Of a stretch of 64,000 nt of DNA, positions 11,640-24,737 are shown in pieces. Both the position numbers and the translations under genes were made by a program. This stretch comes from Chinchilla lanigera. Taxonomy: Eukaryota > Chordata > Mammalia > Rodentia > Chinchillidae. The notes beneath the pieces were generated by a model. It was not told the DNA's origin and searched no databases. It worked only from the letters and a program-made list of their open reading frames with translations. Within the stretch, counting starts at the first letter, position 1, and each line of letters starts with the position of its first letter. The DNA is taken from contig NW_004955475.1 in the NCBI RefSeq assembly GCF_000276665.1, forward strand, positions 4,148,431-4,212,430, in the 5' to 3' direction.

Positions 11640-13505
11640 ATGGTGCAAGGATCTCACATATGAGAAAGGTAAGCTTATGGACTACAGGTTATTAGCCTCT
11701 TGACTGGAGAAGTCTCCCACACGACAGCAACTCCCAACTGATAAACATTAGTTTATATATTCAAAACATTTTCGACAAGAGTTACTGTCACGTTGTTCTG
11801 GGACTGTCTGAAATCTCTCAAGCACCTCTAACATATAAGTCAGGCACTAAAAGACAAATACATTAAAGATCAGAATAACCCCAAGAGTCTTAACAAGCAG
11901 CCCCTGTGATGTCATCCCTTCTATTGAAACCAATTGTCTTAAACTTTCTGGGGCTAAGAGTGTATAGCAAGAATTGGACCTGTCACTTACTGCACTGGAC
12001 CAGTCACAAGAAACTAGAATCTTGCAAACTCCACCACCATGTTTCTCCTCACAAGGTTCCAGGAAGAATAAGGAATGAAAGAGAATTTTGCTAACCAGCC
12101 TATAGAAGCTATGTATATTTTCCCTTCTCCTCCTTCATCCCTACCCCTCAGCATTAATAATGCCCCTGCCATCATCTGTAATCTATACTCTATTTCCTAC
12201 AGTTATATGTAGTCTACTTAAGGTGGCCATATTCTAAGAGACAAATTATTAGTACAACAACAATAACAGCAGACTCAGCAATGCCCTCTCCATGAGCTAC
12301 TGAGTAAAAAGTATGCCATAAAAAACTGAAGGTTATCTCCAACCCTTTCCTGAATGTTGAGCAAGACTGATCTCTATACCCAAAATGTTCCTGCCCAGGG
12401 CATCATGCCCTTGGTCTGGGTACTAAAGCTCCAGTTACCAACTGAGGTCTCTTGCTGCCTTCATTCCCCGGTAAGAGCAGATCAGGACAAACCTAGAGGA
12501 AAAGCAGGGGAGCTCAAAAGCCTCAAGTCCCAGAGGTAATCTAGACCTCCCCTGACATCTATACCTGAGTTCTTGATTTTTTTGTGTGTGATTCCACTGG
12601 GACCAATCCTGAAAGCCTTCATTTTTCCTGGACTACGACTTGAAGCCTAGCCTTGGAGTTTCCTAGGCTTGGTGGGGGTAGGGTTTCTCTAGGTTTCCAG
12701 AATGGTAGGAGGAGGGGGCTAAAACTACATGAAGAATCTGTCCTCTATGCCTCCCACATGCATAGTTCTATACTCATCAACACCAGAGGGTGGGTGGGCA
12801 AGGCAAAGAGAAGGAAAGTCATTTTTTATCCATTTGACAGATGCCATGTTAGGAGAGCTGTAGATGGGGGGAGGAGCAGGGAAGGAGACAGGTTGGAACT
12901 AAGGGTTCTAATATCTAAATGTGGCCATCTGGTCTAAGGTGATGAGAATAAAAGCAACATTTAGTCAGGAGCACTGGGACCTCTCGTGTCTGGAGAATAG
13001 GAAGGAAAAGTATATTTTAATCAACTTATACCACCTTGAGATCTCAGTATGCCCACCCCAGATACAGGCTAGCTAAGCTCTGGGCCTTGTCATGCATTTA
13101 CACAGAGAATGTAAGTGTCTCTAGGTGAGTCATTATAACCCAGAGAGGAAATCTCCATCTAAATAGCCCATCAAAAAGGTAAAAGATAGTTTCCAGTGGT
13201 TCATTGACTTCTCCCTGCCTATTGGCTCACAGTAAAAGAAAGGACAACCAACCACAGCCAAGACACCTAACAGTGTTTCTAGTCCATCTCACAAGTCTTT
13301 TGTACTCAGGAATGGACCACGCTTCTCCTGACAATATCTATCACACTCCTGGCTTCCCAGCAGATATTCATTAAATGATAGATGAATGGAGGGCAGGGGC
13401 ATTCAGTGAGCAACAGCTGGCTCTCCAAGTGAGCCCGTGACTCAAACTGGATGATCTGGCTTCCAATCAGACATTGTTTTAAAGACTCCAAGAGATACAT
13501 CATCT
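11640..13505. other. No gene; unassigned
   Basis: Mixed-composition sequence without recognisable repeats. The longest open frame (12653-12937, +) has no domain or splice context and is probably a chance ORF. Confidence 0.45.
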
Positions 13506-13519
13506 AAACTCAGGCTTCA

Positions 13520-13661
13520 ACCTGGTGCAGTGGCTCACGCCTGTAATCCCAGCACTCAGGAGGCAGAGGCAGGAGGATCGTTGCGAGTTCGAGACCAGCC
13601 TGGGCTACAAAGTGAGCTCAAGCCCAGCCTGAATTGCATAGCGAGGCCCTGTCTCAAAAAA

Positions 13662-13694
<33 letters not shown>
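13520..13694 (+). mobile_element. B1/Alu-type SINE with (AAAT)n tail
   Basis: Classic 7SL-derived SINE: 'gtggctcacgcctgtaatcc', 'aggaggcagaggcaggagga', 'gagaccagcctgggctacaa', 'gtctcaaaaa'. A 14-bp flanking duplication AAACTC(A/T)GGCTTCA lies at 13506-13519 and 13695-13708 (one mismatch). The tail is an AAAT microsatellite. Confidence 0.93.
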
Positions 13695-13696
<2 letters not shown>

Positions 13697-13714
13697 ACTC
13701 TGGCTTCAGATAGG

Positions 13715-14344
13715 ACACAAGAGAAGCCAAATCAGATCTACCTTCAGGGTCATGAAGGGATGGTACCAGGTCTGTGTCTGCAGGAAAAGTACTTGTGCTT
13801 ATAACAAGAAAACTTCAAGTAGGTTACTCGAACTTATGTAAAGGAAGATTCTTTCTGTCTGGGCTAGGTAGAGGAAGTTGGGGGGGGGGCAAAGTAACTG
13901 ATTGGGATGGGAAGAAAGCATCCAGTATGTGCCAGGGTTTGAAGCTCTTATTTTTGACTCTGTCCAGAACTCAAGAGCCTGAAAGATAATGGATTCTTTT
14001 ACTCAGGGGTGATCAAGATTGGAGACTCAAAAGAGCTATCAGGAGCTCAGTCCTCAATTTTACAGGTAAGAAAACTAAGGGTCCAAAAATTAAGTTGCTT
14101 AAAGTATTAATCTAGTCAGTACCAGAGCTAATATTAGAAACCAAGCCTATAGTCTTTTCGAAGGACGTATGTCAATTGCTTTTGGACCCTACACTCCAAT
14201 TTTTTAAAAGGAAAACACTTAGCTGCTCCTTTCATTTAAAAAAAGTAACTATGCAATGATAGTTGCCAATTTCTTTCCCATCATTTTAATATCTATGTGT
14301 CCAACCATTTTAGGCAGCTAAATTAGACAGAAATTAATATACAC
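13715..14344. other. No gene; unassigned
   Basis: No recognised element, apart from a short MIR-like trace at about 14060-14110 ('ttttacaggtaagaaaacta'). Confidence 0.45.
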
Positions 14345-14892
14345 TCAGAGAGAGACAGGGCTCTCAAGGAAGCCAGGGAAAAATAAAGACATCAGAATTG
14401 TAGCTGGAGGTATACCCAAAGAAGGCCAGGCCTCAAGACAGAGATGCAGTAAGCCAGGCCTACATGCCTCCTTAAGGAATAAATAGTAACTTGGAATTAT
14501 TCCATAATTAACACCACCTGCCCCAGGAGTTCCAGATAGGTGCCAGTCGCCCAGGTGGGTGACCAGAGCATCTGGACCCATTCCTTCCCAAAATGCCTTT
14601 CTTTTTTTACATGTACCCTTGCTATGTGACTCATTTCCCCACTGGTTCAATATTAGCTAAGCAGCTATACTTGTGATACTACAGGTTGATGGCGTTTGAC
14701 CCATGTTGTACCACACTGTGACTTTGCTGTATAAATTACCCGTGACAAAGGGCCTTGTTGGCAACACACTTGGTACCCCTCCTGTCTCTCAGGAGCTATC
14801 TCTCAATATAAACCTTTCCTACTCTTAACCTCTGTTTTTCCTTGGAATGCATTCTTCAATTTGGAGGGACACAAACATGGTACATCTGACAT
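14345..14892 (+). mobile_element. Possible LTR remnant
   Basis: The 3' part has LTR-like order: 'ctctcaggagct', then 'caatataaacctttcctac' as a polyadenylation-signal region, then a 'ggaatgcattcttcaatttgg' stretch and an ...ACATCTGACA end at 14892. No flanking duplication was found and the left border is a guess. Confidence 0.35.
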
Positions 14893-14894
14893 TT

Positions 14895-15455
14895 AGCAGG
14901 TTGGGAGTTACATTTCTCTTATATCACTACATCATCTTATAAACTTCAAATATAAATAATAAAAATTTAATAAACAAGCAAGAAAACACTGATCCCAGTA
15001 TCTAAATACTAATATAGTATGTACTTTATACAAATTGCCAAATAGAAACTTAAAACCAGCATTATTAACAATTTAATGCATGAAGAATTTCTGCAAATTT
15101 CTCCCTGAGCTTCACTATTTTAGATATGCCTGGTGCTCTTTGCTCCCACAGCTCTACAGACATTATTCCTTCAGTACTAAAATAAGAGCTTTCTACTTCA
15201 AGGGTCCCAAAGAGGTCTGACCTGTCTGGGAAATTAAGGATAAGAACAACTCACAATGATGGCTGAGTAACTTCCAGAATTACTCTCATCACCAGATATC
15301 TTGGCTTGGGAATCTGAAATTCAAATTCAAACTAAAATGTAAATGTTAGTAGAAAACACAGTGGGCTCCAAGATTGGCTTCATTAGTGACTTCTTCTTGT
15401 GTACTTGGACAGATCTGGCTCTTTTCTGAGCTAGCTGAACTAGTTCATTTTAGAT
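14895..15455. other. No gene; unassigned
   Basis: AT-rich sequence with no recognised element. Confidence 0.45.
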
Positions 15456-15459
15456 AGAA

Positions 15460-15895
15460 AGCTAAGTAAAATAAATCAGACATATAAGCTTAAACACCAT
15501 TCTCTCATTTGAATAATGTAAAATAAAAGACTGATAACAGGAATTAGGAAGATAAATCTTTTGCAGATGGTAAGGGGTCTAAGAGACCAAGCATGAGGGG
15601 AAAAGGGATGGAAAGGAGACATAAAAAGATTTAAGATGTGTCATGTACATACACCAAATATCCACAGGGAATGTAAACATTATATGTCACAAACATGAAC
15701 TAAAAACAACAATAGTAATAATGAAAATGGGGAAATGGGATCTAGAGACAGAGGAGCAGGAGAAGCATGAGAAGGGGAAGGGAAATAAAAAGAATCAAGG
15801 TATGTTAAGTACATGTACCTGCTCCGTAAGCTGAACACAAACTTTACGTACTGCAAACATGGCCTAATAAAATAAAATGAAATGAAGTAAAATAA
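15460..15895 (+). mobile_element. L1 3' UTR fragment
   Basis: Begins with the end of L1 ORF2 / start of 3' UTR ('gctaagtaaaataaatcagacatataagc'-type region) and ends in an A-rich 'taataaaataaaatgaaatg' tail. Its second half is homologous to 11380-11635. Confidence 0.7.
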
Positions 15896-15899
15896 ATAA

Positions 15900-17135
15900 G
15901 TTGAGATTATTTTTGAGCTATGCTGCTGCCTTGCAGACCTCCTCCCCTTGCTTATCTAAAAGGGTCAGAACTGCAGTTATTCTGCAGCTTTTAACAAAAT
16001 ATATGAAAACAGTAACCCTAACTGGGCCAAGCCACACTAGTAAATCAGTGGAAATTGAAAAATAATGCATGGGCAGCAAGACAGATGACACAAAAGGCCT
16101 TTTACCCCAATGGCTAGCCCAAAGCCTCACCTCCAGATTCCCTCCACCACCTTTCTACCGCTCTGACTCAATGTGCCTAGCTTCCCCTCTCCTAAGTTCA
16201 GAATGGTAGAAATAAAACAAGCAATAGAGGCTCTATGAAATCTAGCCCCACGCAAGAGTCTTTGGGTGCACAGTGGAAGAACACACTGAAGGAAAAAAGT
16301 AAGCCCAGCTGGATTTTAATCTCCATATTAAAGTCAGAAGAATCAGTTTATCTGGTCTCTAAGGCCTCTTAACTTTGGTTCTTGGATTTCTACAATCTTA
16401 TCTCTCAAGAGTTGGCAAAAAGCTTCCAAAGCCCAACCCTCAAACATATTTTATTCTGGCCTACCTTTAGGCAAGTCAGCTCCACATGGCTTCTATACCC
16501 AGGAAGCTGTGAAGATGTGGGTGGCCAAGGTGGATCAAGTACCTCATGAGATCCTCCTCCAGGAGAGGCTTAAATAGGCAGCACAATTCCCTCTCACAAC
16601 AGCTCAACATCTCTAATGCTTTACTGCTTGCAACATACAAGAGATGAATGGGATGAGTGAGACATTAGCTTCTACGGCGGGAAGAAAGGGTTCATCAGTG
16701 CGCCTCTTATAGGCGAGGAAAAAGAGCTCCCAAAGGCTGGACCCCAGGCAGCTCCCTCCCTCCTTGTTCTTACTTGAAAGAGAAAACTCTACACTTTTGC
16801 ATATATTTACTTAAACTGCTTCTTCCTTTAGCACTACGAATCACTGAGTGGAAGCTTGCAGCAATGAGAGTCCATTGGGTTGAGAGTCCAAACGTATATC
16901 TTCTCATACTAAATTCACAGTTACCTAATCCTGTGTTGCCAGTCTCAGTGTCCCCTTCTCTGAGCCTCAGTACCCTCATCTGTAAAATGGATGAAACAGT
17001 GTTTAAGCAGATGGTGTGGGGAATAGGTAGAGAAATTAAAGGTAAGCAATAAGCTCCTCTCAATTACTTCCAAATTACATTTAATTAAAACCTAGATGAA
17101 ATGAAATCTTAACACACATAGCAACACATGCTCAA
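15900..17135. other. No gene; MIR patch
   Basis: Includes a MIR-like segment near 16925-17000 ('gagcctcagtaccctcatct' followed by 'gtaaaatgg'). Two overlapping antiparallel ORFs of over 90 codons (16770-17063 -, 16774-17052 +) look fortuitous. Confidence 0.45.
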
Positions 17136-17137
17136 CT

Positions 17138-17330
17138 ATTTATTTATTTATTTGATACTGGAAATTAAACACAAGTCCATTTCACTGAAGTACATCCTTA
17201 GCCCCTTTTACTTTTTTATCTTGACACAAGGTCTTGCTAAATTGCCCAGACAGGGCTCAAACTATCAATACTCCTGCCTCAGCATTCCTCAGTGCTGGAT
17301 TATAGGCATGTACCACAACACCCAGACATA
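17138..17330 (-). mobile_element. B1-dID dimeric SINE
   Basis: Minus strand, in order: a B1 half ('gtacatgcctataatccagc', 'gctgaggcagg', 'tagcaagaccttgtgtcaag'), then an ID half ('ggggctaaggatgtacttca', ending 'ttaatttccagtatc'), then an A-rich (AAAT) tail. A B1 joined to ID marks a particular set of rodent lineages. Confidence 0.85.
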
Positions 17331-17334
17331 TTGC

Positions 17335-19060
17335 CAACTTTTAGATGTCAATTTCCCTATTCTTTGTCACAATGTATTCTTGTACCTTCCAAATCCCATA
17401 TGACATAACAATTGAGCCTATTTTATAAGACCGGAAAACGGAGGCTCAGGAATATTTTGTCTGCAATGTCCATGGGGAGCTAGTGGGAGTGAGCTACACA
17501 ATCTTGTTCCTGATCCCCTCCCCACCAACAAAATAGATGAAATGACCATGAGCACAAACACTTAGAAACAAATTACGCTCCCAGGGCCAGAGCTGGCACT
17601 TTAGGCTGCTTCCTATGGCAGATACAAGCAGCTTGACCTTGCTCTTCCCAGTTTAGGAAGAACAGTCCCTGCCCATGATTCTTCTCTTTACCCCATTATT
17701 TTGGGCCCCTAAGCACCCCAAATTATGGAATCACCTAAACCTGTTTTGTTTTCCAGAAGGGCTGACCCAGCATTGAAAATTATCTGTATAGGTAGGGATG
17801 ACCCCACTAGAGTTGTAACCATCCGGATTCCATGAAGGTCACTTCCCTTGGTCCCACTGTTGGCCTTTCTCTGGCTACTTTAACATCAGTCAGGCACAAT
17901 TAGTGACTGGCTTAAAAAACAATTTTGTGGATGGAGAAAATGTTCATCTTCAAAGCATTTTCTTAACTCTTAGCATATCTGAGCCTTGACATTATTTAAG
18001 ATTAATAATGGTGGCTTTACCAGTAGGCCAATATGACTGAGGAGAGTGGAACCTAACTGAGGGATAGCCTAAGAAGCCATGTAACAAGTGCAACTCATGT
18101 ATATTGACTTCGATTCCAAAGCTGAGATGTGGTCATGAGGCTTCTACAATCAGCCCAGAGGAAAGTCTAGGTCTGCTGCTCTGCCTGGCAATTCTGGTTT
18201 CTTTTCTTACTGCTTCCCAGGCTTTCCTGAGAAACAATATATGGTACCTTCCTTACAGCTCCTGCCTTTGGTACCAAGGGCCTGAAAGGTTTCCTCAGGA
18301 CACCATGACCTGGTTTCTAGCTTGAGGAACTCTAAATATAGCAGCCACTCATTAGTGGGGCCAGATGGCCCAAGCTGCTGTGCCTAGGGGCTGGGTTGTG
18401 GTCATTAAGGACGTGTCTGGTCCCTCAGTCCACTACTAACACAAGAGAGGTTGGGTCATTGCCAAGTGGAGTATGCCTTTAAGCGTCCTACCACTTCCCC
18501 TCCCACCTATAATTTAGATATACTTGCTCTGTTATTTCATCCCCAAGAAAAATGAAATTTAATAGTCAATGACTTTAGATTTTCTAGGGTACCTCTTCAT
18601 AATCATATCACTCCATAATGATTTGTAAGTGGACTGAAGAATGAAAGCGTAGGCTCAAGCTTTCTGCACTGATCAGTACCAATTTGCTTTCTCCACTAGC
18701 CTACGTCTGCCTGTAAACTCACGTCTGAGGGCTCGGAGCTGAGCCCTGTTTGTCTTGTGATTCTGCTACAACATCCATTTTAGCATCCATTTTATTACTG
18801 AGTTCACAGACCTCTCAAACCTGATTTCAGGATAAAACATGCCAGAGAAAACGGATGGAAGTCCACCAGCTGTGGCCAGTTCCCTATCATATCTACTTAC
18901 AAGAAAGTAGATGGCCGGCCTATGGGTAGGACATTTTCTGCATAGGGCTGTCTGGATTCTGTGAGGGTGTCACATAGATGTGTTCAAGTGTGTTTCACAG
19001 GGAGATTGTCATTCTTTCTTAAGTTTGTTCTTAAGAGTGTGTCTCAGGAATAGGACTGTG
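17335..19060. other. No gene; unassigned
   Basis: No recognised element. Locally GC-richer around 17600-17660 and 18360-18450, but without CpG clustering, promoter motif or coding signal. Confidence 0.45.
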
Positions 19061-19069
19061 TACCTTGGG

Positions 19070-19385
19070 GCTGAGAACACATCTGAATGTGTATCTCTGT
19101 GTATCTCATGTATATGAGTATATAGTTGTGCCCAATATGCACCCAGGTGTATTCACACATGCAAATGTGCACCAGCATGCCTCCTCTGTCACTATATATG
19201 TGTCTTGCTGGTTGTGTGAATGTCAAGTGTACTGCATGTCTAACAATGTATGTGCTCCACGTGTGTCAAAGTGAAAGCATGCCCCACCTGTGTATGCCTA
19301 GTGCATGTCACAAACATGCTCCACGTGTCTGAGTGTGTTGTGTATATCCCATGTGACTATAGCACATATATGTATGTGTGGGTAT
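19070..19385. repeat. Degenerate TG/CA-rich purine-pyrimidine tract
   Basis: About 300 bases dominated by irregular 'tgtgta', 'catgtg' and 'cacatg' units. It looks like an eroded TG microsatellite. The short ORFs on both strands here follow from its composition. Confidence 0.7.
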
Positions 19386-19551
19386 ATGTGAAGGGCATAG
19401 ACAGGCAACAAGGCTAACAGAGTTTTCCTCCTCAACAACTTGTTTCTACCAACTAGCATTCCTTAAAGTCATGTGGGTCAGTCTGCACATAAGGAGGACA
19501 GAGAACCTCACTTCAAACTGTGCTTTTTTCAAGAGCTACATAGAGAGGACA

Positions 19552-19723
19552 GCCGGGCTTAGTGGTGCATGCCTGTAATCCCAGCCCTCGGGAGGCTGAG
19601 GCAGGAGGAATGTTGCGAGTTTGAGACCAGCCTGGGCTACAAAGTGAGCTCAAGCAAAGCCTGAACTGCATAGCAAGACCCTGTCTCAAAAAGACATAAA
19701 TAAATAAATAAATAAATAAATAA
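19552..19723 (+). mobile_element. B1/Alu-type SINE
   Basis: 7SL-derived SINE with 'gccgggcttagtggtgcatg', 'gaggctgaggcaggagga', 'gagaccagcctgggctacaa', 'gtctcaaaaa' and an AAAT tail. The flanking repeat AGAGGACA is at 19544-19551 and 19724-19731. Confidence 0.93.
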
Positions 19724-19734
19724 AGAGGACAAGG

Positions 19735-20470
19735 ATCAGAAATCAACCAGCACTGAAACTTTGGGTGAGTCCTTGCCTCCCCTTAAGCCACAATTTTCCC
19801 TGCAATACTGTAACGCAGTGAATTCAATGATGAGATCTTTTTGAATCTCATCTAGCGACTTCTCAGCTTAAGCACCCTGAATTAATTGTGGTTCTCCCTC
19901 ACCACCACGAAGTGTCACTGCACGGATGTGTACATGTGGTTTAGCACCTGAAGCTATGTCATACTAGCTAGGCCCTTTCTAAACAGTGGCAAGCTGCTGG
20001 TTGCCTATATTTGGTCATTCCACACTCCTTTGCTCAGTGGTCTGAGCCAACTGGAATAAAACTGATGAACATACAGCCTCAAAGATCTTCACCGAAGCCC
20101 AGGCAAAACAACATGTGATTTATCTAATCATTCTTCCTCATTCTTTGAAAGGACTGTGAAAACTGGTAAGGGTAATGAGCCAACTGTTAAATGCAAGGTC
20201 TACTCTTTAAGAACCAGGACAGATAAATCTGCAAAGAAAAAACATCCAAACTAAGCAGGGCACAAAGGGCTGCAAAATTAAGGGTCACTTTTTAGCACTG
20301 GCAAAACCTCTCATGTGTTCCTAGACAATATGATATCCAGATAGACTTATTATAGAACTAGTAGATGTATCTGCAGTGCCCATTAATGGTTCAGTGCTAA
20401 CCAGGTTGGAGTTATCCAGTGGCAGCTGCCTAATCCCTCTGCTATATTAACTAACTTTTATATTTTAAAA
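19735..20470. other. No gene; unassigned
   Basis: No recognised repeat or gene signal. Confidence 0.45.
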
Positions 20471-20472
20471 AG

Positions 20473-20736
20473 TCAGTAGGATGTGGTGGCGTAGCTCCTA
20501 GCACTTGGAAGGCTGAAAAAAGAAGAGTGCTGCAAGCTCAAGGCCAGCCTGGACTACATATCAAGGCCACGTCTGAAACGGGGCGGGGGGTGGGGTGGAA
20601 CACACCTGCAATCCCAGCACTCGGGAGGCTGAATCAGCAGCATCACCATGAGTTCTAGGCCAGCCTGGGTTACAAAAGCGAGTTCGAAGCCAGTCTAGAC
20701 TACATAGTGAGATCCTGTCTCAAAAAAAAAAAAAAA
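20473..20736 (+). mobile_element. Two B1-type SINE units in tandem
   Basis: A diverged unit (20473-20580: 'gatgtggtggcgtagctcct', 'ggccagcctggactacat') runs through a G-rich junction into a second, better conserved unit (about 20595-20736: 'cctgcaatcccagcactcgg', 'ggccagcctgggttacaa', poly-A). Either a dimeric SINE or two adjacent insertions. Confidence 0.85.
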
Positions 20737-20739
20737 AGA

Positions 20740-23700
20740 CCAAGCTACAGAAGTCACATTCAAAATGAATTCTTTGCTCTAAGTCAGTTGGTATGATAGA
20801 TTGGTAATACCAAACTCCATATGCTAGGCTCTTCCACTGTATATTAAGAAGGAACATTAATCTGACTCAATCAAAGCAATCTCAAGAATAATCCTAGCAT
20901 CACCCAGTTCACAGGGTCATGGAGAATAGGCCAAAGTGTTAGGAACAGAAGACAACATTTTTTATATTCTTGCTCTGTGCCCAGTGCAGTAAGAGTTTCC
21001 AAAAAAAAAGATGTAGATAAAGGTGAAGATGGTCAGCTTGTTCCATGTAGGTCAGTGGTCAAAAACTTTTTCTAAAACTACTCTTAATCACACCAAGAAA
21101 ATTCAGTAATGTTCATCACAATTCCGAATCCAGGGCTTGGGGGCCAAAACTGGTTTTTAATTCCTAAGTACCGAGGTGGTTCTGGCTTGATGGACTTGAA
21201 AAGGTGCTAAATGAAAACGCAATGTTGGCTTTCTTCCAAGCTCTTCCTTTAGTTTTGCAAGAGATAGGGAGAGAGAAAGCTAGCTTGCTATTCATAGCAA
21301 TATGTGTGACTCCATGGGGAATGGAGAAAGGGATAAATAAAAGCTTCTTGTTTAAAAAAATCCCAGCTTTCCACCAAGTACCTAAAGCATAGGGCAGTCA
21401 CAGGGTTTTTCTCCTTCTTAAAGAGAGAAGAGTCTGTGCTACAATGGAGACAGAGACATAAAAACAATGGGATTTTTTTCAAGGTCGCTCACTTCATATT
21501 TGGAGCCCCTTCTTATTTTTATGGAAGGTCTACTGAATGTCAGACCACACCCCTACCCTGTAGCAGTTACCCATAGAAGATTTTTATCTCAAAGAATTCT
21601 GAGATATTGTGAGCCCCAATTTACAGAAAACCAAATCAAAGAGAAATATTTGCCCAAGGTCACAAAACTAAAAATAATAAAAACTAGTAGTTCAATGACC
21701 ATCTGCTTTCCATCATACCATATTGATTTCGTAAATCACTCTCGGAAGCCAGAGTGGCTTACACATCTCATGGGTTCAAGGCCTCATTACTATCAGGTAA
21801 TGTTTTAGTTCCAGCACTACTACCAATGCACTGTGTTCCCTCAGACAAGTCCTTTTCCTCTCTAGGCTTTGTTAAAAGCTCCTACAATGAGATGATCAGA
21901 TCCAAGAGTTTTAGCACCCTTTCTATATAGAAGGTAAAGCTGTTTAGAATGATTTAAATGAGAGTATAATTTCTAGAGCTTCAGCCCAGAGCAGACTGCA
22001 AGCAACTACATGTCAATGAATCTCTGGGCTCAATTTTTCTCATCTGTAAAACGGAGATAATCTGTGCCCTACCTACTTCAAGAGGGCCACAAGAAAAACA
22101 CGGTAAGGCAATGCATAAACCTACTAAAAAGTGCATGCAGTGTTTAAGAAGCAGAGTCAGGAATCACGCATCTACTAGTCACAAATGCTTTTTTCTAAAT
22201 TCAAGTAGGTTGTACATGTGTTCTGTCCAATAAATCTTGAGTCCTCTTGTGCAGTTCAATCTGGATTTGAAGCACAAACATCTTAGTTGATTTCAAATCC
22301 AAAGAAAATTAATAAATCCCCTTACTCCCTGAGTCTTAAATACAAAGCCGTCTTACTATTTTGCCTTTGTTCTGAGCCTTGTCACCATGCCAGAGTTATC
22401 AGAGCCCCTTTCCCTATTAAAGACACCCTAGCTTCTCCTAGGCCCCTATCCCAATGTCAAAGCACCCCTTGCCCAGCCCTTGTCAGCCAGCATAGTTCAC
22501 ACAGAGAGGCAGAAGAGAGTAGGTGGAGAAGAGGCTGTGGGAGGTTCAGCTAAAAGTAGACACTGCCTTTAGGCACCACAGTATGAGGGGGTGGGGGTGG
22601 GTTCTTAGCACATCCTTCCTGCAGCCAGCTGGGCATGGAGGTGTGTAGCTTCCCCTCTTCTAATGAAGGCAGGCAGGCAGAGAAATCAGCTGCCAAAACC
22701 ATTCCCAGAGCTGCCTATGGATGCACAATGCTGGCCTCTTTTGGGCCCTGAGGGCAGATGGTTACACAGCAAAAGGCTGCATCCATGGCTTCCTTCCTTA
22801 GGAAAGTTGATGTGGACTAACGGAGACTCTGTTCTCCTCACTCTCATCCCACTGCCTGCCACCCCAAGGGGTGCTTACATAATACTCTTATTCTTCACTT
22901 TTAATTCTTACACTCTTCTCAGTTCACTTGCTGCAACTAAACCTCAAAAGGTATTCAAGTATCCATCCATCCAAGAGAGTACAGAGCAGGAACCCTAGAA
23001 GGAAGGTAGCAACTGACAGAGAGCAAGAGCCTGAAGACTCAAAATCAAAGGCCTATCACTGTAACCTTGGACCCTATCTTCCCTTAGTTTCTTCACTTAG
23101 AGAGAGAGAGAGGAGAAAGAGAAAGAGAGAGAATGAGATTGAGATTTTCCCTTAGTTTCTTCACTTGTAAAAGAGAAACAGAGAAACAGAGAGACAGAGA
23201 GACAGAGAGATAGAGATGGGGGCAGTGTGCTGCAGACCTACGGGGTGTTTTAATCTCTGCACTTAAGTGATTCTTGGAGATGCCTGGCCATTTAAATAAA
23301 AGACTCACCTCCGTTCTATCCTTGGATGTCCTATCTCTCAAGCAGTTCAGTTGATCTGGGCAGAGCCATCCCCACTCTCCTAATTCCAATTCCTCTAGTG
23401 ACTAAAGTCTGCACTGGCAAGATGGTTGCGTAAAACTTCATAGATTCTGAACTCCAGGGCCTTTTCAACCAGACTCATTTCATTTTTTTCCTGTATCATA
23501 CAGAAGCTTCATCTGACAATTCATTGGAGAACATGATTCTTACATAGAAACCGCTTCTAACTTTAGTGACATAGAAACTGAGGTCCAGATAGAAAAGGCC
23601 TTGATCAAGATCTGGCAGCAAAAGAATCAGGGCTTAATCTTAAGGCTCTTGAGGCCTTTTCTGATGTTTTTATTTTTTTCTCCTATTGTAAGTCTGCCTT

Positions 23701-24735
23701 CTATATACTGTGTTTCTAGCATGCTGTTACCAACTCTTGATTTTGGTGTTCAGAGTTGAAATGATCAATCCCTGTTAAGGGCCTGCAACTAGTACAGACA
23801 ATTGCTAAGAACAAGAAGGATCGAAACTCAAAAATATCCCGCTCTTCTTCCTCCAGTTTGCCATTATCCTTTCTTCAAAGCTTTCTGCTGGGTTTTGCTC
23901 TATGTCAGTGGATCTCTTCAATTCTCAAAGAGTCATGACTGCATCCTGAACACAAATCCACAATGCAGGCTACATTACAGTATGTGGTGACAAGAGTCCT
24001 GAGTTCTAGATCAGACACTACCACTTCCGACTATGTAACCTTGAAAACATCACTTAATCTCTCTGAGCCTCACTTTCTAAATCTACTTTTAGGTTTGGGA
24101 AAGGAACCATAGAAATAACTAAGGAAGTTTGCTGAAATTCTTATTACTGTTAATAGTAGTAATATTAACTAAGCGAATGACTTCTAAACACCACAAGAAG
24201 GGACTCAGGGCTGTTAAAGCACTAGTCCCTTACCTGCTAGGCTTTGCCAGATATAGGATAGATATAGGTTCTGTATCAATATGAGGCAACTCTCAGTTAT
24301 TCAAAAGACATGTTCCTTTTACAAGCTGAATCCCAAACTGGTATACTGCTGCTATTCAGGTCACTATAAGGCTGCGTTTTTTGGCTGGTAGCTATAGTTT
24401 ACCTGTTACAAAAGAAACCTAAGCAAAATATATTTAAGAAAGCAAATCTATTAGCCCAGAATCACTCTGATTCTACATCTAACAATCTTTGAATTACCAG
24501 CTAGTTTTGAATAATATATATAATCATTTTGATTATTAATGTTAATCACAAAGCAAGCAAGCACAAATTATTAGAGCTAGAAGAAATTTGCGAAATCACC
24601 TAAGCCACTTATCCTTATTTTACAGATGAGGAAAATATATTTCAGAAGGAAAAAAATTATCTGAAATTACTCAGTAATGAATAGAATCTTCACACAAATT
24701 TGAAGGATTTTTTTTCCTGAAAGGTTCAAGCCAAC
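20740..24735. other. No gene; MIR patches
   Basis: MIR-like bits near 22025-22070, 24040-24085 and 24560-24670. A GA-rich duplicated block is at 23079-23217. The longest open frames (about 110 codons at 21467-21808 and 22663-22998) have no domain or splice context that I recognise. Confidence 0.45.
23079..23217. repeat. GA-rich tract with 68-bp duplication
   Basis: A 20-nt word (TTCCCTTAGTTTCTTCACTT) occurs at 23079-23098 and again at 23147-23166. Each copy is followed by a GA-rich run. The word is part of a MIR-like 3' segment, so the duplication happened inside an old SINE. Confidence 0.85.
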
Positions 24736-24737
24736 TC

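Noticed and set aside
16770..17063. Antiparallel ORFs of over 90 codons on both strands
   Set aside because: No domain, promoter or splice signals. They partly overlap a MIR-like segment and are best explained by chance.
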